Source of the DNA: an uncultured Saprospiraceae bacterium
GTDB lineage: Bacteria; Bacteroidota; Bacteroidia; Chitinophagales; Saprospiraceae
Reading direction: 5' to 3'
Length of the DNA: 64,000 nucleotides
Assembly (NCBI GenBank): GCA_938001865.1
Contig: CALLAW010000032.1
Coordinates: 1 to 64,000 of the forward strand
How positions within the stretch are numbered: position 1 is the first letter of the stretch; every line of letters starts with the position of its first letter. The notes below the pieces were generated by a model. That model was given only the letters and a program-made list of their open reading frames with translations, did not search any database and was not told the origin of the DNA. Below are positions 26,849 to 35,658 of the stretch, piece after piece. Position numbers and translations under genes: made by a program.

Positions 26849-29755
26849 ATGAAAAATATAGCTATCAGTTTGGTATTGACTACCTTGATTATGTCACTTC
26901 CTGTCAAGCAGGCTGAGGCACAATCTGAGGCACATGATTGGATAGAATTTTTGCTCCAAGCAATCAGAGAGGACTTAGCTCGTCCTACGGTACATGCTCG
27001 TAACCTCCATCACACTTCTGCGGCGATGTATGATGTGTGGGCAGTATTCAATGATACTGAGCCATACTTATTGGGTAACACTCTTGGAAGTTACACGAGT
27101 GATTTTGATGGATTTACGCCGAGTGGCGATCCAGAAGAGGCGATGCTAGAGGCATTAGACTTTGCAGCATATCGACTGCTCAGGTGGAGATTTGCCAACT
27201 CACCAGGATGGTTCCTCAATACTAATCGGATAGATAGTTATATGACTACCAAGGGACGAGATATCTTCAACTTTGGTACAGATTACTCTACAGGTGATGC
27301 AGCTCAGTTGGGCAATTATATCTTTAGACAATACCAAGAGTATGGCCTCCAAGATGGAGCTAGGGAGCAATTCAATTATGGCAATGCATATTACACACCA
27401 TCCAATGATCCATTGTTCCCAGGAGATTATGGTAACCCGACAATCTCCGATCCGAATAGATGGCAACCGCTTACTTTGACCACATTTATCGATCAGAGTG
27501 GCAACGTCTTACCTGGAGCTACTCCTCCGTTTCTAAGTCCAGAGTGGGGCAATGTTACACCATTTGCATTGACAGAGCCTGCGACATATACTACAGCCAG
27601 TGGGGATGATTATCAGATCTATATTGATCCAGGGTTTCCGATGTTGATAGATACTGTGGGCGGTGAAGGGACGAGTGATGAATACAAGTGGGGCTTCAGT
27701 CTCGTATCCAAGTGGGCCTCTCACCTCGATCCATCCGATGGAGTCATGTGGGATATCTCCCCTGGTAGCAGTGGTAATATCTCAGTAGAGGAGCTACCGA
27801 CTACCTTCGAAGAGTACCAAGCCTTCTATAATCTGCCAGGAGGTGGAGATCCGGGTACTGGCAGAGCAGTCAATCCCAAGACAGGTCAGCCATACGAGCC
27901 TAACTTAGTACCGAGAGGAGACTACACCAGAGTATTAGCAGAGTTCTGGGCTGATGGTCCTGATTCGGAGACACCACCAGGTCACTGGTTTGCTTTGCTT
28001 ACCGAAGTCAATAGTCATCCCGATCTAGTCAAAAAGTTTGAAGGTGTAGGAGAAGAATTATCTGATCTAGAGTGGGATATCAAGACATACTTTACGCTTG
28101 GAGGTGCGATGCATGATGCTGCTATCAATACATGGTCTCTCAAAGGATATTATGATTATATCAGACCAGTCTCGGCCATCAGATTCTTAGCTGAGAAGGG
28201 TCAGAGCACTGATCCAAATCTACCTAACTATCACGTCGCTGGTATCGAGCTAGATCCAGGATACATAGAGCTCATCACAGCTGGTGACCCACTCGCTGGT
28301 GCAAATGGCGAATACATTAACGACATAAAACTCTACACTTGGCAAGGGCCAGACTTCATCGATAATCCTGAGACTGATGTCGCAGGAGTAGGATGGATCA
28401 GAGCAGGAGAGTGGTGGCCTTATCAGCGACCTACCTTTGTGACACCTAATTTTGCTGGATATGTCTCGGGTCATTCTACATTTTCGAGAGCAGCGGCTGA
28501 GGTATTGACAGCTATCACAGGAGATGAATACTTTCCAGGTGGAATGGGAGTATTTGAGATAGAGATGAATGATTTTTTGGTGTTTGAGCAAGGACCTTCT
28601 CAGTCATTTGAACTCCAGTGGGCTACGTACCGTGATGCATCAGATCAGACTAGTCTCTCCAGGATATGGGGAGGCATACATCCACCGATTGACGATATTC
28701 CAGGACGATTGATGGGCATAGAGATTGCCAGTCTCGCAGTAGAGAAGGCCAAGAGTCTCTTCTTTACGGACGAAGATGGTGATGGCTTCTTGTCCAATGT
28801 AGACTGTGATGATAACAATCCTGCTGTCAATCCAGGGTTAGTGGAGACTTGTGACGGATTGGATAATGATTGCAATGGTGATATCGACGAAGGACTACAG
28901 CTCTTCACATACTATAGAGATAGTGATGTCGATGGTTATGGAGATAGCAATGTGCCGATCGAGACTTGCCAATCTGCCCCTCCCGAAGGCTATGTAGACA
29001 ATGCCAATGACTGTGATGACACGACGGCTGATGTCAGTCCAGTGTCAGTAGAGATCTGCGATGAGATAGACAATAATTGTGATGGTCTACTCAATGCTGG
29101 ATTAGCAGTATTTACATACTTTGAGGATAGGGACGGTGATGGATATGGTGATGTAGCCATTGCAGTAGATACTTGTCTGATGGTCCCACCTGCAGGATTC
29201 GTTGTAGATGCGACCGACTGTGATGATTCTAGTGGTGCAGTCAACCCAGAGGCTATCGAGATCTGTGATGCAATAGATAATAACTGCGATGGTAAGATCA
29301 ATGAAGATCTCCAATACTATACCTACTATCTAGACTTTGATGATGATGGATATGGTGATAGAGAGTCGCCGATGGATACTTGTATTACCACAGCTCCTAT
29401 AGGATTCGTGGCTAACGCTGATGACTGTAATGATGTCGATGCCACAATCAATCCAGGGGCTCAAGACATTGCTGATAATGGGATAGACGAAGACTGTAGT
29501 GGATATGACCTCTATCTGGAGACTAAGATATTTGCCAATCCATTCTCAGATATGTTGGAGATCAGGTACAACACCAATATCGTATCCCTCATAGAAGTGT
29601 ATAACGTCAGTGGTCAAATCATCACAAGCGGTACTATGCACTTTGATAACAACTTTGTCCAGCTCCCTCTCAATCAACTCATCCCTGGTGTCTATTGGGT
29701 CAGAATCATCCAGAATGATGATATCTTACTGACAGAGAAGATCCTTAAAGATTAA
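26849..29755 (+). CDS. Secreted vanadium-haloperoxidase/PAP2-like protein with MopE repeats and T9SS tail
   Basis: This is a 968-residue exported protein; the ATG at 26849 is preferred over a TTG at 26843. The signal peptide is residues 3-24. The catalytic region (about 30-640) shows the order of the vanadium-haloperoxidase/PAP2 fold: an RP motif in YYDYIRPVSAIRF, SGHSTFSRA with His542, and SRIWGGIHPPIDDIPGR with His611. His542 would be the acid-base residue and His611 the vanadate ligand. Then come four MopE-type metal-binding repeats (about 640-885) and a type A T9SS sorting domain (last 80 residues, ending EKILKD). It may halogenate or act as a phosphatase; the sequence cannot tell. It has its own promoter. 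Confidence 0.85.
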   Translation: MKNIAISLVLTTLIMSLPVKQAEAQSEAHDWIEFLLQAIREDLARPTVHARNLHHTSAAMYDVWAVFNDTEPYLLGNTLGSYTSDFDGFTPSGDPEEAMLEALDFAAYRLLRWRFANSPGWFLNTNRIDSYMTTKGRDIFNFGTDYSTGDAAQLGNYIFRQYQEYGLQDGAREQFNYGNAYYTPSNDPLFPGDYGNPTISDPNRWQPLTLTTFIDQSGNVLPGATPPFLSPEWGNVTPFALTEPATYTTASGDDYQIYIDPGFPMLIDTVGGEGTSDEYKWGFSLVSKWASHLDPSDGVMWDISPGSSGNISVEELPTTFEEYQAFYNLPGGGDPGTGRAVNPKTGQPYEPNLVPRGDYTRVLAEFWADGPDSETPPGHWFALLTEVNSHPDLVKKFEGVGEELSDLEWDIKTYFTLGGAMHDAAINTWSLKGYYDYIRPVSAIRFLAEKGQSTDPNLPNYHVAGIELDPGYIELITAGDPLAGANGEYINDIKLYTWQGPDFIDNPETDVAGVGWIRAGEWWPYQRPTFVTPNFAGYVSGHSTFSRAAAEVLTAITGDEYFPGGMGVFEIEMNDFLVFEQGPSQSFELQWATYRDASDQTSLSRIWGGIHPPIDDIPGRLMGIEIASLAVEKAKSLFFTDEDGDGFLSNVDCDDNNPAVNPGLVETCDGLDNDCNGDIDEGLQLFTYYRDSDVDGYGDSNVPIETCQSAPPEGYVDNANDCDDTTADVSPVSVEICDEIDNNCDGLLNAGLAVFTYFEDRDGDGYGDVAIAVDTCLMVPPAGFVVDATDCDDSSGAVNPEAIEICDAIDNNCDGKINEDLQYYTYYLDFDDDGYGDRESPMDTCITTAPIGFVANADDCNDVDATINPGAQDIADNGIDEDCSGYDLYLETKIFANPFSDMLEIRYNTNIVSLIEVYNVSGQIITSGTMHFDNNFVQLPLNQLIPGVYWVRIIQNDDILLTEKILKD
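28766..29505 (+). repeat. Four MopE-type (putative metal-binding) protein repeats
   Basis: Each unit has the layout D-x-D-x-DG, a CDD or CND segment, and E-x-C-D-x-x-DN(D/N)C-(N/D)G (e.g. NDCDDTTADV and EICDEIDNNCDG). Four copies of about 60 residues follow each other; the last is divergent (IDEDCSGYD). In the family the motif is linked to copper binding in MopE, while the D-rich loops resemble calcium sites. Confidence 0.75.
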
Positions 29756-30070
29756 CCATGAGCTAACCATCCAACTGGTATCGATATCCAATCAAGACTA
29801 GAGATCATGATTGGAGGGGGTCTCTATGGCTCTCAATCAGATGTGAAGGAGATTATGACGAGTCACAAAGCGACAAGTATCAAACTGGAGAATGGAATAT
29901 CTCCTCCCTCAGAATTCATCCAAAAACAGAGCTTTCTCCCTAAGAAGTATCCAATTTTGTGTCAAATAGAGACATAAATCAGAGAAAAGCGACTAAAGTA
30001 ACTGTCAGTCAGTAATTTAGACAACTTTGGAAGAAAATATTATCTTAGTAAGCTAAAAGTATAAAACCCT
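29756..30070 (+). other. Intergenic stretch with weak hairpin
   Basis: In this 315-base gap, CCAATCA (29788-29794) pairs with TGATTGG (29808-29814) and could form a weak stem just after the haloperoxidase-like gene, but no T-run follows. No ORF or consensus promoter was recognised; a near-miss CAACTTTG lies around 30022-30029. Confidence 0.3.
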
Positions 30071-33000
30071 ATGAAATTCCGAATTTTTTACGCTGCATTC
30101 TTTTTCCTTTCCTTTGTATCTAGTCTTCACTCTCAGTTACCTGATGGTAGTGATGTACCCAATTTTACCCTAGATGATCTAGATGGAGTGACTCACGACC
30201 TTCACGATTATCTCTCGGATGGCAAAGGTGTCGTCATAGATTTTTCAGCGACGTGGTGTGGATTCTGTTGGAATTATCACAATACTGGTACGCTAGAGAC
30301 AGTCTGGGAAGACTATGGTCCATCAGGGACAGATGAGGTAATGGTATTCTTCATAGAGCCAGACTCGGGTACTTCTCAGCAGTGTATCTATGGGAGTAGT
30401 GGATGCAGTGGAGGATCACTTGGAGATTGGACTGCAGGAGTGAGTCATCCAATTATCAATCCGGGATCATCTGATGCTAATCAGCTTGATAGTGATTTTA
30501 GTCTCAATTTCTTCCCTACACTCTATGCTGTCGGGCCTAACTTCAAAATCTACGAAGTCGGTCAGTTATCAGTTGCTGGATGGGGAGATTGGATAGAGTC
30601 ATTTACTCTTGAGGCAGATTTCACATTGGTATCTGATGGTGGATGCTCATCTGATGAAGTAGAGATATTGGCTACAGGTGGTCATGGGACATTGCAATAT
30701 ATCTGGTCAGATGGTCAGACGGGAAGTACGGCTAACGACTTAGCTCCAGGAGTCTATACAGTGGAGGTACAAGATCAGAATGGATACAGTGTAGAGGTCG
30801 GACCGATTACGATTACTCCAGGTAATGGAATCTCCGTAGATCTTGATGACTTAGAGGACGTCTCTTGTTTTGGAGAGAATGATGGATATATCGAAGTAGA
30901 TGGATTGAATGGGAGTGGTGATTATACATATGATTGGTCCAATGGTGTCGACACTTATTACAATGAAAATTTGGCGCCAGGTGATTATTCAGTATTGGTC
31001 ACGGATCAAGCAACGGGATGTACTGCAGAGGAGGAGTATACGATATTTGAGGCGGAGTTCTTCGGTGCACAAGTAGAGGCAATACCAACCAATTGCGATG
31101 GCCAACAAGGAAGCTTAGAGATCGAGACAGATGGCGGAGCTGGCAATTTTATCTACTTCGTCAATGGCACACCGTACAATGATCCCATCATCGAAGACCT
31201 AGATGCAGGCATCTACTCCATATTCATCAGAGATGCAGATAACTGTACAGTCTCAGTGACATCAGAGATAGTACAACCAACCGTGCCCACAGTGGATACT
31301 CTGATGCCAGAGATGATTACCTGCGAGCAGCAGATGATCACCTTGAGTGCTGATAGCTCCTCCATAGGTCAGCATATCATCTATACTTGGGACTTGGATA
31401 CATTAGCGATAGATACAGGATATATAGTCCAGACTGATACCTTTGGACTCTTCACTCTGACGGTAAAGGATACTCTCTCTACTTGCCAAGATACTTTGAC
31501 ATTTGAAGTAGCGACAGACACACTAGTCCCAGTACTGAGTATCGCCACTAGTCAGAGTACACTGACATGTGATGTGATGAGTACGACATTGATGAGTACC
31601 ACAGATATGGACAGTTTGGCATTTAGCTGGACTGAAGAGAGCGGTACTCTCATCAGCACTGATGAGAACATAGACGTCTCTACTCCTGGTATCTACACAC
31701 TTCAAGTCGCTAACTCATCTAATGGATGTGTGACATCCGACTCGCTAGTGATAGATCAGAACCTAGATGCCCCTACTCTCGTCCTTGACCAGATCACCGA
31801 CATTGATTGTCAGAATGTTACCTCAAGCATCAGTATCCAAGATGACGGAGAAGCAACATATCAGTGGACGACATCAGATGGATCTATCAGTGGATCAGTT
31901 ACTGGCTCTGAGATCATCGTAGAGTCAGCGGGAGAGTATACAGTGACAAGTACAAGTATCATCTCAGGATGTGTAAGTAGTGAGACGTATGAAGTAGCAT
32001 CATCAACAGACGTGCCAGAGGTATCTATCAATCAACCTACACTCCTCACTTGTGACCAGACAACTGCAGTGCTCCAGGCAAATGACGAAGATGGATACAG
32101 CTACGAGTGGTTAGATGATCAAGGAAATCTCATCGCCCAAGGTGCAGAGTATATCACTGACTTACCTGGTGAGTATGTGCTAAGGGTCACAGATATTGAC
32201 AATGGATGTAGTAAGGTCACATCAGTAACTGTAGATCAAGATATCGAGGCTCCTACTATCACGCTACTAGAGCAAGGGCAGATCAATTGCCTTACCGAAG
32301 TGACACTTATCACAGTAGATCAGATTGATAATCATAGTTATCGATGGACATCTGATGATGGAGTCATCGAAGGAGGTAGACTCACTGCTCAAGTAAGTGT
32401 CAGTACAGCTGGACAGTACCAGCTCACTCTGACCAATAGTCTGACAGGATGTGAGTCTACACAGACCTACACCATCTTAGAAGATATCACGTCACCAGAT
32501 GTCAATATCACGTCAGGAGGGACACTCACTTGTGAGCAAGATCAGATCATGCTAGTCGCTAACCCCAATGACGCATTTACCTACGAGTGGATCACGACCG
32601 ATGGGTCTACGATAGGCTCTAATACTCTCCCTACACTCCAAGTAAATGCAGCTGGTACATACCAACTCATCACTACAAGTAGTATCAATGGATGTACTGC
32701 GACACAATCGATTACAGTCCAAGAAGACAAAGAACAACCCGTCATAGAAGTACTATCTGTGGGCTCAGTCGACTGTAGTGGTGCTAATGCACTGATTACA
32801 CTCTCAGCTAATCCTAATCTAGACTATCAATGGTCTACAACCAATGGCAGTATCTCAAGTGGAAATACCGACGCCAGCCTAGAAGTAGATCAGGCGGGGA
32901 CATATACAGTGGTAGCAACGGATCAGCGCAATGGCTGCACCTCTACAGAAGTAATCGAAGTCCTCTTCAGCCAAGCACCTCCTGTGGTCGAAGTCTCAGG

Positions 33001-34411
33001 TGACTTGCTCATCTGTAGAGGAGAGAGTACTACGCTATGCATGACTACAAGTGATGGAGATACTCAATGGTCAATCAATGGCAATCTCATCAGTACAGAT
33101 CAGTGCATCGATGTAGACCAAGCGACTACGATAGAAGCAATATCCACTAATCAGATAGGATGCTCTACGATAGCAAGCGTGACAGTAGAGGAGTACATCT
33201 TCCCACAAATCAATACGACTGGGGGCCAACAAGTCCTCGACTGTGCTACACCGACGATCAACTTAGGGTATCAGGTTGATGGGAGTTCGGCATTTGCAGC
33301 AGTGTGGTCAGATGCGAGTGGACAGGTCATCGGAGAGACTCACTCAGTAGAGATAGCACAGCCGGGTACATACACTCTCACTCTTGTAAATGTAACTCTA
33401 GGATGTGAGGAGTCTAGAGTATTTGAGGTAGAGATGGATGAGACGGCACTCCCCACATTCCAATTCTCAGCAGAGGGTCAACTGACACAATCCTTTGCTT
33501 ATACAGCTGATGACCAAGTGGATTCTCAGGTCTGGACATTTGGTGATGGTGCTACATCTACAGAAGTCAACCCAACATATACCTACGTCATCCCTGGTCG
33601 ATATGAAGTCTGTCTCACTACGACTAATAAGTGTGGAGATGTCACAGATTGCAATGATATCGTGGCAGCACTGCCTGTAGCTATCACTCATCAAGCAACT
33701 TCAGATCTAGACTGCTTTGCAGACGAAAATGGAAGTATTAGTATCACACTCACAGATGGATTGGAACCATACTCAGTGGAGTGGACAGGTCCCAATGGAT
33801 TCACAGCAGAGGGACAAGAGATCACAGGACTCGCAGCAGGAGAGTATCAAGCTGAGATCACTGATGCAGGCAATACTGATGAGATCCTTCAGTTCACCAT
33901 AGCCCAACCAGATCAGATCACCATCACAGCAGAGCTTATCCAAGAGGAGACAGTAGGCCAAGGTAACGGATCTATAAGCCTCATCGCGATAGGAGGTACT
34001 GGAGTCCTTACCTATGCTTGGAGTCACGGTCCTACCACTGCTAACATCTCTGACTTAGTTGCTGGAGAGTATTCAGTGATTATCGAAGATGACAATGGAT
34101 GCCAAATCAATGCTCAATACACAGTCAATGGTGTAGTCAGTAGTGTAAGTAATATCGATGGGCTTGACCTCTTCGAAGCGACACCTAATCCGACCACAGG
34201 ACTGATCAATATCACAGTAGAGATGAGTCAGAGAGCTGACTTACAGTTATCAGTCATGGATATCTCTGGTAAGGTCTATCACAGAGCCACTGTATCTCAG
34301 TCAAGTCAATCACTGCAGATAGACCTCTCAGACCTTGCTCAAGGTCTCTATCTGATCAGACTGACGAATGGTCATCAAGTGACTACCAAGAGAGTAGCTA
34401 TGGTGAAGTAA
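30071..34411 (+). CDS. Thioredoxin-like domain fused to SprB, Ig-like and PKD repeats, T9SS cargo
   Basis: This is a 1446-residue exported protein. After the signal peptide (1-21) comes a redoxin/thioredoxin-like domain (about 22-190) with the active site WCGFC at Cys63 and Cys66. Then two SprB-type repeats (about 195-400, e.g. VSCFGENDGYIEVDGLNGSG) and nine Ig-like repeats of about 80 residues, each with a Cys near the start and a second Cys in a GC motif. A PKD domain follows (VWTFGDGATSTEVNPTYTY), then two more SprB-like units and a type A T9SS tail from about 1365 (ATPNPTTGLINITVE). It is likely anchored on the outer surface, where the CxxC could act on disulfides. A promoter was not clearly seen. 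Confidence 0.85.
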   Translation: MKFRIFYAAFFFLSFVSSLHSQLPDGSDVPNFTLDDLDGVTHDLHDYLSDGKGVVIDFSATWCGFCWNYHNTGTLETVWEDYGPSGTDEVMVFFIEPDSGTSQQCIYGSSGCSGGSLGDWTAGVSHPIINPGSSDANQLDSDFSLNFFPTLYAVGPNFKIYEVGQLSVAGWGDWIESFTLEADFTLVSDGGCSSDEVEILATGGHGTLQYIWSDGQTGSTANDLAPGVYTVEVQDQNGYSVEVGPITITPGNGISVDLDDLEDVSCFGENDGYIEVDGLNGSGDYTYDWSNGVDTYYNENLAPGDYSVLVTDQATGCTAEEEYTIFEAEFFGAQVEAIPTNCDGQQGSLEIETDGGAGNFIYFVNGTPYNDPIIEDLDAGIYSIFIRDADNCTVSVTSEIVQPTVPTVDTLMPEMITCEQQMITLSADSSSIGQHIIYTWDLDTLAIDTGYIVQTDTFGLFTLTVKDTLSTCQDTLTFEVATDTLVPVLSIATSQSTLTCDVMSTTLMSTTDMDSLAFSWTEESGTLISTDENIDVSTPGIYTLQVANSSNGCVTSDSLVIDQNLDAPTLVLDQITDIDCQNVTSSISIQDDGEATYQWTTSDGSISGSVTGSEIIVESAGEYTVTSTSIISGCVSSETYEVASSTDVPEVSINQPTLLTCDQTTAVLQANDEDGYSYEWLDDQGNLIAQGAEYITDLPGEYVLRVTDIDNGCSKVTSVTVDQDIEAPTITLLEQGQINCLTEVTLITVDQIDNHSYRWTSDDGVIEGGRLTAQVSVSTAGQYQLTLTNSLTGCESTQTYTILEDITSPDVNITSGGTLTCEQDQIMLVANPNDAFTYEWITTDGSTIGSNTLPTLQVNAAGTYQLITTSSINGCTATQSITVQEDKEQPVIEVLSVGSVDCSGANALITLSANPNLDYQWSTTNGSISSGNTDASLEVDQAGTYTVVATDQRNGCTSTEVIEVLFSQAPPVVEVSGDLLICRGESTTLCMTTSDGDTQWSINGNLISTDQCIDVDQATTIEAISTNQIGCSTIASVTVEEYIFPQINTTGGQQVLDCATPTINLGYQVDGSSAFAAVWSDASGQVIGETHSVEIAQPGTYTLTLVNVTLGCEESRVFEVEMDETALPTFQFSAEGQLTQSFAYTADDQVDSQVWTFGDGATSTEVNPTYTYVIPGRYEVCLTTTNKCGDVTDCNDIVAALPVAITHQATSDLDCFADENGSISITLTDGLEPYSVEWTGPNGFTAEGQEITGLAAGEYQAEITDAGNTDEILQFTIAQPDQITITAELIQEETVGQGNGSISLIAIGGTGVLTYAWSHGPTTANISDLVAGEYSVIIEDDNGCQINAQYTVNGVVSSVSNIDGLDLFEATPNPTTGLINITVEMSQRADLQLSVMDISGKVYHRATVSQSSQSLQIDLSDLAQGLYLIRLTNGHQVTTKRVAMVK
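31279..33450 (+). repeat. Nine tandem Ig-like protein repeats
   Basis: The units recur about every 240 bases. Each has a TC or DC near its start (MITCEQQ, STLTCDV, TDIDCQN, TLLTCDQ, GQINCLT, GTLTCEQ, GSVDCSG, DLLICRG, QVLDCAT), a Y-x-W in the middle and a G-Y-x-L/V strand before NGC or TGC. The DNA copies have diverged, so slippage is unlikely to be active. Confidence 0.75.
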
Positions 34412-34489
34412 CATTCCTCATGGATAAGTAAGATCTAATCCAAAGTCACTGAGTCTTATACAGATTAAGTGCTAATAAGATCAAATCAG

Positions 34490-34529
34490 AGCAAAGGTCA
34501 ATCACTCTACTGAGTGATTGACCTTTGCT
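34490..34529 (+). terminator. Strong hairpin, 18-bp perfect stem
   Basis: Positions 34490-34507 and 34512-34529 are perfect reverse complements around a TACT loop. It lies about 80 bases after the stop of the 1446-residue protein and is followed by GTTTATC, a poor T-run. It probably ends that transcript. The perfect stem could also protect the mRNA 3' end. Confidence 0.7.
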
Positions 34530-34690
34530 GTTTATCAGAGAGTTGCCAGGCAAGCATTCGCTAGGTTGTCGTCGATGACATGAAGGAGATATCGAGAGAA
34601 TAAGACAAGTAGGCTAAAGGTCGCAATATGTTAAATGAAAGGGAGTAATCAGTATTTTACATATTATTATTATTTTACATATGTTTGTTG

Positions 34691-34698
34691 TATATTTG
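34691..34698 (+). promoter_or_regulatory. Possible -7 element for the FGE-like gene
   Basis: TATATTTG matches TAnnTTTG and lies about 55 bases before the ATG at 34751. No good TTTG is found 19-21 bases upstream, where the sequence is a run of TTA repeats, so only half of the promoter is supported. Confidence 0.35.
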
Positions 34699-34750
34699 TA
34701 GGTATGTTTTATATCATATTGGATAATTTACTGCATTTCGTATACTAGAC

Positions 34751-35446
34751 ATGTTATTTAGACACCTTAATCTCTCACATATTTGTACCTCGATACTTAC
34801 TGTATTCTGTATGTTGTCATCAGAGCAGAGTACCAATATTGCGATAGATCCACTAGGTATCTCAGTAGATAAATACGAAGTAACAATTGATCAATACAAA
34901 CACTTCTTGCTACAGACAGATTACACCACTACTTATGATGATGGTGGCCTGAGATATGATTATAGTAGAGAAGCAGCTGCCTGGATAGAGGTGCCATCAG
35001 CATCTTCATGGATGAACTATATGGAGGATCAAGACGAGAGTCTGCCAGTAACGATGGTATCATATCAGGATGCATGTGCTTATTGTCAATCTCAAGATGG
35101 AAGATTACCTACTCCAGAGGAATGGGAGAGTTACTCTGGAAGAGAAGTCGTCAAAGGTAATATCTGGCACGGCATATTTCCATATCGCGACTACGGTAAC
35201 GATGGGTATAGTAATCGGCTAAGTCCAGTAGGTGAGATGCCCCCATTAGAGAATGGACTACACGATATCTATGGCAATGCCTGGGAGTATGTCCAGTCCG
35301 AGTCAAACTTAGTAATGGCCAAAGGTGGTTCGTATCTCTGTGACTTCAGCATGTGTAGTGATACTAAGAGTAAAGGACAATTACTTATCTATCAACAACA
35401 AAGAGTACAATCAAATATCGGATTTAGATGTGTGTATGACTTATAA
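34751..35446 (+). CDS. Formylglycine-generating enzyme-like (SUMF1/FGE-sulfatase) protein
   Basis: This is a 231-residue protein with a probable signal peptide (about 1-25). It spans an FGE fold: VDKYEVTIDQYKHFL, VTMVSYQDACAYCQSQDGRLPTPEEWE, LHDIYGNAWEYVQS, and the active-site segment KGGSYLCDFSMCSD, ending NIGFRCVYDL. Cys197 and Cys202 have the same spacing as the catalytic cysteines of human FGE (336 and 341), and the serine of KGGSY is kept. Many bacterial family members lack this pair, so an active, copper-dependent formylglycine-generating oxidase is possible. No sulfatase gene is in the window. At 231 residues it is shorter than classical FGEs. Other activities of the family cannot be excluded. 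Confidence 0.75.
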   Translation: MLFRHLNLSHICTSILTVFCMLSSEQSTNIAIDPLGISVDKYEVTIDQYKHFLLQTDYTTTYDDGGLRYDYSREAAAWIEVPSASSWMNYMEDQDESLPVTMVSYQDACAYCQSQDGRLPTPEEWESYSGREVVKGNIWHGIFPYRDYGNDGYSNRLSPVGEMPPLENGLHDIYGNAWEYVQSESNLVMAKGGSYLCDFSMCSDTKSKGQLLIYQQQRVQSNIGFRCVYDL

Positions 35447-35658
35447 ATAAAATACAAAGAGTCATCTCACCAATAGAGAAAACCATAGAGTAAGCGTCAA
35501 CTTACTTTACTAATATAGAACAGCAACCTTACAAATAGCTTAGCTAGAGACTGATCTAATCGGAACCTAATGTATGCCCTCATCTGAGGACAGCGATTTT
35601 ATCATTGAAGTGAATTATAGACGTCCGTCTATAACTGACTTCGGCATAAGTTATATGT

